From NCBI GenBank assembly GCA_966211965.1, contig CBIHON010000040.1:1-47524 (forward strand): a DNA stretch of 47,524 nucleotides, in the 5' to 3' direction. This stretch comes from CBIHON01 sp966211965 (GTDB taxonomy: Bacteria > Pseudomonadota > Gammaproteobacteria > Burkholderiales > Burkholderiaceae_D). Below the pieces are notes generated by a model that saw only the letters and a list, made by a program, of their open reading frames with translations, was not told the DNA's origin and did not search any database. Each line of letters begins with the position of its first letter. Position 1 is the first letter of the stretch. The position numbers were made by a program, and so were the translations under genes. Positions 16,728-25,453 of the stretch are shown here, in pieces.

Positions 16728-16766
16728 CAATTGCGCAGTAAATGCGGCGCATTCACCGCGCAATTG
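16728..16766 (+). terminator. Hairpin after the OsmC-family gene
   Basis: CAATTGCGC (16728-16736) pairs with GCGCAATTG (16758-16766), and the interior holds a second nested palindrome around GCGGCGC. It lies 36 nt after the OsmC-family stop codon. The U-tract is poor, so it may be a weak terminator or an RNA-stabilising structure. Confidence 0.5.
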
Positions 16767-17009
16767 CCCCCACCTTCCTCCATCCAAGCCCCCCCCCTCA
16801 TAAGCTGTTTCACTCAATCGAAGCGCCGAAGTGAACATGCATCGAACGAGCATCATTGAGAAAATCGAAAGGTAATTGAAAGGTCGAATCGCTATTCTTT
16901 CCGTGGCAATTCGACCATCAAGATAACCAGCCGGCAATATATAAGGCCCGTCATAGCAACAAAATTGCCGACTTTCCACCACATCACCACAATACTTGGA
17001 GACTTCTCA
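16767..17009 (+). promoter_or_regulatory. Upstream region of porin 1
   Basis: This region lies between the hairpin and the porin 1 start. GGTCGAAT (16882-16889) and ATTCGACC (16909-16916) form an 8-bp inverted repeat that could be an operator or leader hairpin. A TATATAAGG-like -10 element lies near 16938-16946. The ribosome binding site is TTGGAGAC, a few bases before the start. Confidence 0.4.
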
Positions 17010-18071
17010 ATGAGAATAGAACTTCTCGCACTCACCGCACTGACAGCCATTGCCGCGAACGCACACGCCCAATCAGACGTTACGGTATATGGCCTGATTG
17101 ACAATGGCATTGAATATACCAGCAATGCCAACGCTGCCAAAAACAGCCTGATCCGTCTTCAATCGGGGGGCATGAATACATCTCGACTCGGCTTTCGGGG
17201 CGCCGAAGACTTGGGCGGCGGCTTGAAAGCGGTTTTTCAGTTGGAAAGCGGAATCAAAACCGACACCGGCGAATTGGATAGCGCAGGATTAATTTTCGGA
17301 CGCCAAGCCAATGTTGGACTGGAAGGCAATTTCGGCCGGATAATTGCGGGCAAATCATATAGCACCACCTACGATTTCATTCTCCCTTTTGACCCGATGG
17401 GCTATGCCCCCGATTTTTCCTGGGCTACGTCAGCTGGCGCCACCGGTGGCCGTAAAGACGGCATGTTGACAGCAGTAAATAATATCATCAAATATCAAGG
17501 GCAATTTCAGGATTTCAAGCTAGGCGCGAGCTATGGCTTCGGCGAAACTGCCGGCAACACTTCCGATAGTGCGAAATATGCATTCGGTATAGCGTACGGC
17601 CATGGCCCGTTTAACCTCGCTGTGACCTACGACCAAGTGAACGGCACAGTCGCTGCGAACGGCGATTTTGACAAGGCAAAGTCCCTACACGTGGCCGGCA
17701 CCTACAAACTGTCGGAAAGTGTCAAGCTGTTCGCTGCATACAGGGACTACAAAAAATCCCTAGCCTCCAACGCACCGGAATTGCGCAGCGATACTTACTG
17801 GGGAGGAGTCAGCTACCAAGCCACGCCAACTCTGACGCTAACAGGCGCAGTGTATTACCAGGACATCAAGAACTTGGCGAGCGGTGCAGATGCAGACCCA
17901 CGCATGTACGTGTTACGCGCCAAGTATGGGTTGTCCAAGCGCACAGATTTGTATGCTGCTGTGGCCTACGCCACTGCCAAGAACAATAAGCTTGTCGGTG
18001 TATCACGTGACGATGCCGGATTCGGTACCAGCCAAAATGGTTTCATAATGGGTGTGCAGCACCGCTTCTGA
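17010..18071 (+). CDS. Gram-negative porin (OmpC-like), copy 1
   Basis: This is a trimeric 16-strand outer-membrane porin of the betaproteobacterial type. I start it at ATG 17010 (MRIELLALTALTAIAANAHA), which gives a clean signal peptide of about 20 residues before QSDVTVYGLIDNG. Family features are SRLGFRGAEDLGGGLKAVFQLE (strands 2-3), GRQANVGLEGNFG, and a C-terminal aromatic end (GVQHRF) for BAM recognition. It is 353 residues long. It is the most divergent of the three porins in this window; the solute is not predictable from sequence. Confidence 0.92.
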   Translation: MRIELLALTALTAIAANAHAQSDVTVYGLIDNGIEYTSNANAAKNSLIRLQSGGMNTSRLGFRGAEDLGGGLKAVFQLESGIKTDTGELDSAGLIFGRQANVGLEGNFGRIIAGKSYSTTYDFILPFDPMGYAPDFSWATSAGATGGRKDGMLTAVNNIIKYQGQFQDFKLGASYGFGETAGNTSDSAKYAFGIAYGHGPFNLAVTYDQVNGTVAANGDFDKAKSLHVAGTYKLSESVKLFAAYRDYKKSLASNAPELRSDTYWGGVSYQATPTLTLTGAVYYQDIKNLASGADADPRMYVLRAKYGLSKRTDLYAAVAYATAKNNKLVGVSRDDAGFGTSQNGFIMGVQHRF

Positions 18072-18099
18072 CCCCTCAGCTCCATCACAATTCTGCCGA

Positions 18100-18136
18100 C
18101 GCTTGCAAACAAATAAATCATATTGGCTTGCAAGCG
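18100..18136. terminator. Inverted repeat between convergent porin 1 and coq7
   Basis: CGCTTGCAA (18100-18108) pairs with TTGCAAGCG (18128-18136) across a 19-nt AT-rich loop. Its location between convergent genes suggests a bidirectional terminator, though no U-tract follows. Confidence 0.45.
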
Positions 18137-18164
18137 CCGCCTCACCTAAGACCCTAAACCTATC

Positions 18165-18782
18165 TTACAAATAATACGCTGTCGTCGTCATGATTTTTGC
18201 AACTGCACGCATGGCGCTTTTTATCAATACTGGCGTTTCGTTCGCCCCGAGCAACTGTGCAGCACTGCCGTGCGCAATTTCGTCGATACGCATCTGTTCG
18301 ACAATTGCTCTGGATTTTTCATCTTGCGCCGGCAAGTTTTTCAAGTGGCTAGCCAAATGCGCCTCAACTTGCCGCTCGGTCTCGACCACAAAGCCTAGGC
18401 TGTTAGCCTCGCCCGAACGTGCCGCCGCCACACCGAGCAAATAAGCTCCGGCGTACCATAAAGGGTTCAATAAGCTTGGACTCGCCCCCAACTCGTTGAG
18501 CCGCTGCGCGGTCCATGCGAGATGATCCTCCTCCTCCCGGCCGGCTTGTGCAAATTGCTGTCTCAATACGGCATTTCCCGCAAATCGCCCTTGTGCATCA
18601 TAGAGAGCCTGAGCACAAACCTCTCCGACATGATTCACGCGCATCAGCCCTGCACTGTGGCGACGCTCAGAAGTGCTTAAATTCCCATCGGCAGCATGCG
18701 TTGCCGGACTCTGGCGAGAAGCCGAAGCCACGCCGGCAACTACTCGCAGCGCTTTATCTAACCCACTAATCAATGCATCCAA
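18165..18782 (-). CDS. coq7: Coq7-type demethoxyubiquinone hydroxylase
   Basis: Coq7 is a di-iron monooxygenase that adds the last hydroxyl in ubiquinone synthesis. I choose a TTG start at 18782 (MDALISGLDKALRVV), because GGAGG lies 8 nt before it; the upstream GTG at 18803 would place this Shine-Dalgarno inside the gene. The roughly 205-residue protein carries the iron ligands: NHVGEVCAQALY (E and ExxH region), REEEDHLAWT, VETERQVEAHLASH and RIDEIAHGSAA. It sits alone between two porin genes on the opposite strand. Confidence 0.93.
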   Translation of the reverse strand: MDALISGLDKALRVVAGVASASRQSPATHAADGNLSTSERRHSAGLMRVNHVGEVCAQALYDAQGRFAGNAVLRQQFAQAGREEEDHLAWTAQRLNELGASPSLLNPLWYAGAYLLGVAAARSGEANSLGFVVETERQVEAHLASHLKNLPAQDEKSRAIVEQMRIDEIAHGSAAQLLGANETPVLIKSAMRAVAKIMTTTAYYL

Positions 18783-19201
18783 ATATTTAATCCTCCGCCT
18801 CACAATAATAGCGGAAGGGCATCAGTTGAATTGGATAAAAGGAGGAAAATGTTGAAGAGGGCAAAATATTTCTCTTCAATTTCTCCAAAATCGCCTCTCG
18901 GTAAAAGACAGCCCACTTAAAGGGAACGGAATAGATAAGCTAAAGTGGAGTTGCAGCGACACCTTGATTTGATTAATTACAACCGCCCCACCAAATTCCA
19001 TTTTCCTGTTGCGACAAAGCTACACCACAACTTGCACATAAGGATAAAAACCAAATTCTCTTTGTCGCCAATAGCAATGTTTGTTGAAATGAAGAGTACC
19101 TTCTTGGTCAAGCGGTTTGGAAGTGTCCGCAAAGGCAATACCACCATCCCTTTGCTGAATGCAGCCAATAAATTTAGCATACTACTCTTGGAGACTTTCT
19201 A
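18783..19201 (+). promoter_or_regulatory. Intergenic region with porin 2 leader
   Basis: This 419-bp gap is AT-rich. TTGAAGAG (18852-18859) and CTCTTCAA (18872-18879) form a small inverted repeat near the coq7 promoter side. From 19050 on, the sequence resembles the leader of porin 3: ACCAAATTCTCTTTG (19050-19064) lies 152 nt before the start codon, and a GGTTTGGAAGT-like block lies 88 nt before it. I infer a transcribed 5' leader. The ribosome binding site is TTGGAGAC. Confidence 0.5.
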
Positions 19202-20293
19202 ATGAAAAAATCGCTACTCGCGCTCGCCGTGCTCGGCGCCTTCGCCGACACCTCACAAGCCCAATCCAGCGTGACTATTTACGGCTCTTTTGATGGCGGC
19301 GTTCGCAACCAGACCAACGTTAATGCAGCCGGCGACAGCCGTTTGACCATGGGCTCAAACGGCACATACTATTCCAACCGCCTCGGCTTTAAAGGGGTGG
19401 AAGATCTGGGCGGTGGAATGAATGTCAGCTTTGTGCTGGAGAGCGGCTTCAATACCGGTACGGGAAGCCTGGATAATGCGGCCGGCGTCTTATTTAACCG
19501 GTCGGCATGGGTTGGCCTCGGTGGCGCATGGGGTAGCGTCAATTTCGGCCGTCAATATTCTATTAACTTTAAGACGATCGGCTTGTATGATCCGTTCAAC
19601 TACAAATACGTTGCCACCATTCCTTTGGCTACACAAGGTGGTTTGACTCGCTTGAACAATGACATTCAATACACCGGCACGTTTGGCGACCAAACTCCGG
19701 CAGCGCAAGCAGCTACAAGTCAAGCCTATCCACAATATACCGGCAATCTTGGCCGCATAACGATTCGCGCGGAATATGCGTTGGGCGAACAGATCGGCAG
19801 CAATACCGATGGCGCCGCACAAGCAATTGGCGTGGCCGATGAAATCGGCCCATTCGTTTTCGGTAGCGCATATACGGAACGTAAAAACAATGTGGGTCCC
19901 GCAGGCTTCCAGAAGCAAAAGAACTGGACCATCGGCGCCACGTACTTAGCCGCTCCGCTCCGCCTGGCAGTCGGCTATGCCGACTCCAAGCAGGCAACCG
20001 GCACCATCGCTGCCGATACACGCGTCAAAGATAGCTGGATCGGCGGCAGTTACAGCCTCTCCGCAGCAACTCAGCTGTCACTTGCCTACTATCGCACTCA
20101 GTTTACGGCTGCCACCGGCAACACGGACGGACGCAAGAACCTGTTTATTCTTGGCGGCACATACAATTTGTCGAAGCGCACGAATTTCTATGCAGACATC
20201 GACAGCGCCAGATTCAGTGGCACTGCGGTTTCGTCAGCAGGCAATCAAAATAATCAAACTGGCATTTCCGTTGGCATCAATCACTTGTTTTAA
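19202..20293 (+). CDS. Gram-negative porin (OmpC-like), copy 2
   Basis: This 363-residue porin starts MKKSLLALAVLGAFADTSQA, nearly the same signal peptide as copy 3, followed by QSSVTIYGSFDGG. It has the usual NRLGFKGVEDLGGGMNVSF strand pair, FNRSAWVGLGGAWGSVNFGRQ, and ends in GINHLF. An extra surface-loop segment (around residues 155-175, alanine- and glutamine-rich) makes it longer than copy 3. It is probably an outer-membrane trimer for small hydrophilic solutes. Confidence 0.93.
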   Translation: MKKSLLALAVLGAFADTSQAQSSVTIYGSFDGGVRNQTNVNAAGDSRLTMGSNGTYYSNRLGFKGVEDLGGGMNVSFVLESGFNTGTGSLDNAAGVLFNRSAWVGLGGAWGSVNFGRQYSINFKTIGLYDPFNYKYVATIPLATQGGLTRLNNDIQYTGTFGDQTPAAQAATSQAYPQYTGNLGRITIRAEYALGEQIGSNTDGAAQAIGVADEIGPFVFGSAYTERKNNVGPAGFQKQKNWTIGATYLAAPLRLAVGYADSKQATGTIAADTRVKDSWIGGSYSLSAATQLSLAYYRTQFTAATGNTDGRKNLFILGGTYNLSKRTNFYADIDSARFSGTAVSSAGNQNNQTGISVGINHLF

Positions 20294-20328
20294 TCAACCT
20301 GCATAGCCTCGCGCTGACTATGCCGCAA

Positions 20329-20360
20329 AGCAAACCAGCTTGACTGGTTTGCCATTTTCG
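20329..20360 (+). terminator. Terminator after porin 2
   Basis: GCAAACCAG (20330-20338) pairs with CTGGTTTGC (20344-20352) across a 5-nt loop, followed by a short T-rich stretch. It is 36 nt after the porin 2 stop. Confidence 0.65.
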
Positions 20361-20758
20361 AATTGAAATTATCACACCCACAACCTTTGTGGACCTGCTT
20401 TTTATAGAAAAAATTGCCTATTCATTCAATTTTGCTCGCCCTCCTCTTCCCCCTTCCTCTACACATCCAGACGCAATTTACGGCACAAAGACTTATTCAA
20501 GACATCTCATTCAAGCCAAATTTCCGCAGTCAATTTATTTCAATAATTGAAACATTTTGTTGTAAAATAGCACCATATTTGCCTATATATTAGGCTTCTG
20601 ACCAAATTCTCTTTGCCCCCAAAACCATTATTTGTTTCAATGGCTACTAGCTTCTCGATTAGATGGCTTGGAAGTACCAACTCGGACATTACACCACTAA
20701 TGCCCCTGTTGATTGCAACACTACAAAACTCAGCACAATAACTTTTGAGGATAATTCA
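20361..20758 (+). promoter_or_regulatory. Intergenic region with porin 3 promoter and leader
   Basis: A candidate promoter is TTGTAA (20560-20565) and TATATA (20584-20589), 18 bp apart, which would give a leader of about 160 nt. Within that leader ACCAAATTCTCTTTG (20601-20615) is identical to the block before porin 2 and lies at almost the same distance (158 nt) from the start codon. A GGCTTGGAAGT-like block follows about 94 nt before the start. The rest is AT-rich with no gene. Confidence 0.5.
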
Positions 20759-21733
20759 ATGAAAAAATCGCTACTCGCGCTTGCAGTATTCGGTGCTTTC
20801 GCAGGCGCTGCATCTGCTCAATCCAACGTCACCATTTATGGCGTGGTCGATGTCGGCCTCACCTCCGTCCGCTCTGACTCCACCAGCACCCGCACCGGCC
20901 TCGACAGCGGCATCCAATCCGGTTCCCGCCTCGGCTTCAAGGGCTCTGAAGATCTCGGCGGCGGCTTGTCCGCTGTCTTCCAACTCGAAAACGGCTTCAA
21001 CGCCGATACCGGTTCCCTCGGCCAGGGCGGCCGTATTTTCGGTCGTCAAGCCTTTGTCGGCTTGAACGGCGGCTTCGGTTCGGTCAAGTTCGGCCGTCAA
21101 TACATGCCCATCTTTAATGCCGTCGATTCCATCGACCCGTTCGGCACCGGCATGGCCGGCGATGCCAGCTTATTCATGGCCGGCAATATCTTCAATAATA
21201 TCGACATCCGCACCAATAATGCCATCGACTACTCGATCTCGGCCAACGGCTTCAATGCCGACGTGATCTATGGCTTTGGCGAAGTCGCCGGCAATACCTC
21301 GGCCAACCGCCAAGTGGGCTTCTCGCTGGGATACGAAAAAGGCCCGGTCAATGTCGTGCTGGCCTACCACAATGTCAACGATGCGGCTGGCAACGGTGCA
21401 GCGAAAGCCACGTTCCTGGGCGGCACCTACAACTTTGGTCCAGTGACGGGCCATCTGGCGTTTGACAGCGAAAAGACTGATAACGGCGCTGTGACGACGA
21501 TCGATGCGCGCAACTGGTTGCTGGGCGCGACCGTGCCGGTGGGTGGGGCAGGCAGCTTGTTTGCCGACTATATCCGTCATGACGACCGCACCGCAGCCAA
21601 CGTCGACATGAACCAGGTGGCGATCGGTTACACGCATGCCTTGTCCAAGCGCACCAACATTCATACCTCATACTCGCGCATCAACACCAACGGCATCAGC
21701 ATGCTGGAAGTGGGTATCCGTCACAAGTTCTGA
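20759..21733 (+). CDS. Gram-negative porin (OmpC-like), copy 3
   Basis: I start this porin at ATG 20759 (MKKSLLALAVFGAFAGAASA), giving 324 residues with a 20-residue signal peptide followed by QSNVTIYGVVDVG. It has SRLGFKGSEDLGGGLSAVFQLE, GRQAFVGLNGGFGSVKFGRQ and the C-terminal GIRHKF. Codon use is strongly biased to C-ending codons, unlike copies 1 and 2, which suggests it is the highly expressed major porin. A strong terminator follows. Confidence 0.95.
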   Translation: MKKSLLALAVFGAFAGAASAQSNVTIYGVVDVGLTSVRSDSTSTRTGLDSGIQSGSRLGFKGSEDLGGGLSAVFQLENGFNADTGSLGQGGRIFGRQAFVGLNGGFGSVKFGRQYMPIFNAVDSIDPFGTGMAGDASLFMAGNIFNNIDIRTNNAIDYSISANGFNADVIYGFGEVAGNTSANRQVGFSLGYEKGPVNVVLAYHNVNDAAGNGAAKATFLGGTYNFGPVTGHLAFDSEKTDNGAVTTIDARNWLLGATVPVGGAGSLFADYIRHDDRTAANVDMNQVAIGYTHALSKRTNIHTSYSRINTNGISMLEVGIRHKF

Positions 21734-21769
21734 TTCCCTGCAGGCGCCTGCCTGTCGTGATATGACCGC

Positions 21770-21799
21770 AAAAAAAGGCACCTTCGGGTGCCTTTTTTC
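21770..21799 (+). terminator. Strong terminator after porin 3
   Basis: GGCACC, TTCG tetraloop and GGTGCC (21777-21792), extended by A6/T6 pairs, followed by a run of six T residues. It is a textbook intrinsic terminator 37 nt after the stop, and could also act on the opposite strand. Confidence 0.92.
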
Positions 21800-21882
21800 A
21801 TTCTGAGCATGACCTAACCCTGAAAATATGTGAAATCAATGTGAATGATCGGTCTTTTCGCTATCAAACGCCAGATCGCCCG

Positions 21883-22704
21883 TCACCGAACCAAAGTCTT
21901 GGTTCGTTTGGGCCGAAATACCATCGTATCGGCGTAAAAAGCAGCATCCTGCCGCGGGTACCAACCAGGCAAACCAAGCACCGGTAGCGGTGTGAAATCC
22001 GATGTCGACAGCCCAGCAGCCAACTTTTTGGCAAGCCCTTGGTCGATCCAGGTTCGTTTATGCAGACTGGGCGCAGAAAAATAAGCCTCATCGCCAAGGA
22101 TTACCCATGCGTGTGCTGTAATCGCCTTATAGGGTGAAACCAATTTTTCCATTAGTGCATGCCCAAACAAATGCACTTCGCAATCTCTTTCAAATGCGGA
22201 GCGTCGCGTCAAAAATACTTCAGCCCAGCGATGATCGCGCAAAGCCTCCACCAGCGCCATATCGCGCGTCACAAGAAGGGCGGCATTTTCATCGAAGATT
22301 GTTGCTGCGTCGCGCAGCTTGCCTCGAACCGGCACATTGGCTTTATGGCATTGCCTGGTTATTGCTGCGCCGGCTATTTCCGCTGCTTGTAATGCATTGA
22401 GCTGAACTTTGGTCTGCGGAAAAGACAACCATATCAAAGCGTTGAAAAAGTCATGCAAATTATTGCGAGTAGGTACTTTTCCAGTAGCGCTGATAAAGGC
22501 CTCATATGCCATGCCCACCGGCAACTCGCTTTGCGGGACGAATCGAATCGGCAAACCGCGATGATTGCACAAAGTTTGCGCAGTAGCCGCCTCATTGAGC
22601 GCCGCCACCCAATCCTTCGCCTGTAAAAATTGGGGCACAATCAAGCGCAGACCTTCCAGCCATGGCTGCTGCCAATCGACTTCAGCAAGGAATTGCGCGT
22701 TCAT
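21883..22704 (-). CDS. DUF3025 domain-containing protein
   Basis: The 273-residue cytoplasmic protein matches the DUF3025 family. Recognisable blocks are the N-terminal WQQPWLEGLRLIVPQFL, RFVPQSELPVGMAYEAFI, TRNNLHDFFNALIWLSFPQTK and FGHALMEKLVSPYKAITAH. There is no signal peptide or membrane segment. The NNLHDFFNAL block is the most conserved part of the family, but no activity is known to me. It lies directly downstream of pyrC on the same strand, 48 nt away, so cotranscription is likely. Confidence 0.88.
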   Translation of the reverse strand: MNAQFLAEVDWQQPWLEGLRLIVPQFLQAKDWVAALNEAATAQTLCNHRGLPIRFVPQSELPVGMAYEAFISATGKVPTRNNLHDFFNALIWLSFPQTKVQLNALQAAEIAGAAITRQCHKANVPVRGKLRDAATIFDENAALLVTRDMALVEALRDHRWAEVFLTRRSAFERDCEVHLFGHALMEKLVSPYKAITAHAWVILGDEAYFSAPSLHKRTWIDQGLAKKLAAGLSTSDFTPLPVLGLPGWYPRQDAAFYADTMVFRPKRTKTLVR

Positions 22705-22751
22705 TTGCGCTTGGCGCTACAGATAAATCATCATCGACTTGCCAAGAAAGA

Positions 22752-23822
22752 TCAGATCAACTTCCAACCGATACTTTCGCCACCGTTCAAAGGAACGATG
22801 GTGGCATCCCCCAGCGGCAGTTCCGCAGGGATGGTCCAGGTTTCACGGCGCAAGGTAACGAAATCGGAATTTCGCGGCAAATCGTAAAATGCCGGCCCGT
22901 TGATACTGGCAAACCTCTCCAACTGGCCCAAGGCCCCCGCCTGATCGAACGCCTGTGCATACAACTCCATCGCATGCAGCGCGGTATAGCAGCCGGCACA
23001 GCCGCAGGCATGCTCTTTCAAGCCTTTGGCATGAGGGGCGGAATCGGTACCGAGAAAAAATCTGGTGCTGCCGGAGGTCGCTGCTCGCACCAAAGCTTGG
23101 CGATGTATTTCCCGCTTCAACACCGGTAAGCAATAATAATGCGGGCGAATTCCGCCTTTGAAGATTTCATTGCGGTTGTAAAGCAGGTGGTGTGCAGTGA
23201 TGGTGGCAGCAATCGGCCCTGGCGCTTCGGCTACATATTGTGCGGCATCCTGGGTCGTAATATGCTCAAACACCACTTTCAGCTCCGGCATATCCTGCCG
23301 TAAAGGCTGCATCACACGCTCGATAAACACCGCTTCACGATCAAAAATATCGATAGCCGGATCGGTCACTTCCCCATGCACCAGTAGAGGCATGCCGGCT
23401 GTCTGCATCGCCTCAAGTGTTTTATGACATCTCCTCAAGTCGGTCACGCCCGCGTCGGAATTGGTCGTTGCGCCGGCGGGATAAAGCTTTACGGCATGGA
23501 TGAAACCACTGTCCTTCGCGCGCCTGATCTCGTCCGGTTGCATGTTATCGGTCAGGTACAAGGTCATCAGCGGTTCAAAAACTGTATCCGCAGCCATCTC
23601 TTTCGGCAGCGCCGCCAGAATCCGCTCGCGGTAGGCCGCAGCCTGTGCAACGGTCGTCACAGGAGGTTTCAAATTTGGCATCACGATGGCGCGGCCGAAC
23701 TGGCGCATCGTATGCGGTAACACGCTGGCCAATGCAGCACCATCGCGCAGGTGCAGATGCCAGTCGTCAGGGCGGATAATCGTTATGCTTTGCGGAATGT
23801 CTGTTGCGGCTTGATTGGGCAT
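22752..23822 (-). CDS. pyrC: Dihydroorotase PyrC
   Basis: PyrC closes carbamoyl-aspartate to dihydroorotate in pyrimidine synthesis. The 356-residue protein is of the class II, E. coli-like type. It has the zinc-binding DDWHLHLRDG near residues 20-29, the carboxylated-lysine segment HAVKLYPAGAT near 109-119, LLVHGEVTD and FEHITT metal ligands, and FFLGTDSAPHAK with the catalytic aspartate. A 12-residue N-terminal extension is present. No attenuator of the pyrimidine type is visible upstream. Confidence 0.97.
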   Translation of the reverse strand: MPNQAATDIPQSITIIRPDDWHLHLRDGAALASVLPHTMRQFGRAIVMPNLKPPVTTVAQAAAYRERILAALPKEMAADTVFEPLMTLYLTDNMQPDEIRRAKDSGFIHAVKLYPAGATTNSDAGVTDLRRCHKTLEAMQTAGMPLLVHGEVTDPAIDIFDREAVFIERVMQPLRQDMPELKVVFEHITTQDAAQYVAEAPGPIAATITAHHLLYNRNEIFKGGIRPHYYCLPVLKREIHRQALVRAATSGSTRFFLGTDSAPHAKGLKEHACGCAGCYTALHAMELYAQAFDQAGALGQLERFASINGPAFYDLPRNSDFVTLRRETWTIPAELPLGDATIVPLNGGESIGWKLI

Positions 23823-23877
23823 GGTGTTTCTTTCTTCGGATTACGATATTTTACCCGCTCGCCTACCCCTTAAAGGC

Positions 23878-23911
23878 AAAAAAAAGCCGCTTCAGTGGTG
23901 ACTGAAGCGGC
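23878..23911 (-). terminator. Strong terminator after the glutamate transporter ATPase gene
   Basis: GCCGCTTCAGT (23886-23896) pairs perfectly with ACTGAAGCGGC (23901-23911) across a 4-nt loop. On the minus strand it is followed by eight T residues. It ends the gltJKL transcript just before the pyrC promoter. Confidence 0.93.
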
Positions 23912-23938
23912 AGCGCGGCATACGCGATAAGCAAGCCA

Positions 23939-24664
23939 TCAATGGATAATTTTCGCCAGGAAATCACGGGCGCGATCGGAGCGCGGAGAACCGAAAAACT
24001 CTTCCTTCTTGCAATCCTCGACGATCAAGCCCTTATCCATAAAAATAACACGGTTTGCCACTTTCTTGGCAAAACCCATCTCATGGGTCACCACCATCAT
24101 GGTCATACCTTCCTGCGCCAAACCGACCATTACATCCAGCACCTCATTGATCATTTCCGGATCGAGGGCCGAAGTCGGCTCGTCAAACAACATCGCAATC
24201 GGATCCATCGACAAGGCGCGCGCAATCGCAACACGCTGTTGCTGGCCGCCGGACAGTTGACCCGGAAATTTGTCCTTGTGTGCAAGCAGGCCGACCCGAT
24301 CGAGATATTTCAAACCCTTGGCGCTGGCTTCTTCCACACTGCGGCCGAGGACTTTAACCTGACCGATCGTCAAATTCTCGCGTATCGACAAATGGGGGAA
24401 CAATTCAAAGTTCTGAAATACCATGCCGATACGCGCACGCAGTTTGGACAGGTTGGTTTTTGGGTCTCCAACAGAAACCCCGTCAACTGTAATTTCTCCT
24501 TTTTGAAACGGTTCCAAGCCGTTGACCGTTTTAATCAGCGTCGACTTTCCGGAACCGGATGGGCCGCATACAACCACCACATCTCCTTTGGCTACGCTGG
24601 TGGTGCAATCAGTCAAAACCTGAAAACTGCCATACCATTTGCTGACATTATTGAGTTTAATCAT
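23939..24664 (-). CDS. gltL: Glutamate/aspartate ABC transporter ATP-binding protein
   Basis: I start it at MIKLNNVSKWYG (24664), with GGAGA a few bases upstream; the longer frame has no family similarity. The 241-residue ATPase has Walker A GPSGSGKST, Q-loop MVFQNFELFPH, signature LSGGQQQRVAIARAL, Walker B MLFDEPTSALD and the H-loop histidine in VVTHEMGFA. It drives polar amino-acid uptake with the two permeases encoded directly upstream. The gltL symbol is by similarity and by the gltIJKL gene order. Confidence 0.93.
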   Translation of the reverse strand: MIKLNNVSKWYGSFQVLTDCTTSVAKGDVVVVCGPSGSGKSTLIKTVNGLEPFQKGEITVDGVSVGDPKTNLSKLRARIGMVFQNFELFPHLSIRENLTIGQVKVLGRSVEEASAKGLKYLDRVGLLAHKDKFPGQLSGGQQQRVAIARALSMDPIAMLFDEPTSALDPEMINEVLDVMVGLAQEGMTMMVVTHEMGFAKKVANRVIFMDKGLIVEDCKKEEFFGSPRSDRARDFLAKIIH

Positions 24665-24758
24665 TTTTTTCTCCTGAATTCTGTTTTCTGAGTGCTCAGT
24701 GTTCTTTATGCACCTCTCCGCCTCTTTCACAAGAAGGAATGCGGAGAGAGGGCCGGCC

Positions 24759-25451
24759 TTACCTGATGATGGCGACTTTTTTCTGCAGCCCCTTGACCAG
24801 CCAGGACAAACCGAAGCACATCACGAAATACACCACGGCCACGAACAGATACATCTCGATCAAACGACCGTCACGCTGCGCCACCTTTGATGCGGCGCCG
24901 ACAAAATCGGTAATCGACAGCACGTACACTAGAGACACGTCCTGGAACAGCACGATAGTCTGTGTCAACAAAACGGGGATCATGTTACGGAATGCCTGGG
25001 GCAACACGACATTACCCATAGTTTGCCAATAGTTCATTCCAAGCGCGTAGCCTGCCCACACTTGGCCCCGTGGAATAGATTGAATGCCGGCCCGCATGAT
25101 CTCGCAATAATATGCAGCCTCAAACAAAATAAATGTAATCAGTGAGGACGAGAATGCCCCGACCTTGATCGGCTCGCTGGCACCGATTATCCAGGCACCG
25201 ATATAGGGCACCAAAAAGTAAAACCAGAAGATCACCAAGACCAGCGGCATTGAGCGTATCAGGTTGACGTAAGCGGTCGCTACGACAGAAATCACCCTGA
25301 TGCTCGACAGGCGCATCATCGCCAACAATGTGCCGACAAAAATGCCGCCCACCATCGACAAGGCAGTGAGTTCAAGCGTAAACGCCATGCCGGTCTTAAA
25401 TAGATATACCCAGGAACGCTCAATGACATTGAAATCGAAATTACCGAACAT
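24759..25451 (-). CDS. gltK: Amino-acid ABC transporter permease GltK-like
   Basis: This is a 230-residue inner-membrane permease of the HisMQ family with about five transmembrane helices. The EAA loop that contacts the ATPase is around EAAYYCEIMRAGIQSIPRGQ. I prefer the ATG at 25451 (MFGNFDFNV), which has GGGAGG nine nucleotides upstream, over a TTG two codons earlier that overlaps the gltJ stop. It is translated almost directly after gltJ, consistent with a 1:1 permease heterodimer. Confidence 0.92.
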   Translation of the reverse strand: MFGNFDFNVIERSWVYLFKTGMAFTLELTALSMVGGIFVGTLLAMMRLSSIRVISVVATAYVNLIRSMPLVLVIFWFYFLVPYIGAWIIGASEPIKVGAFSSSLITFILFEAAYYCEIMRAGIQSIPRGQVWAGYALGMNYWQTMGNVVLPQAFRNMIPVLLTQTIVLFQDVSLVYVLSITDFVGAASKVAQRDGRLIEMYLFVAVVYFVMCFGLSWLVKGLQKKVAIIR

Positions 25452-25453
25452 GA

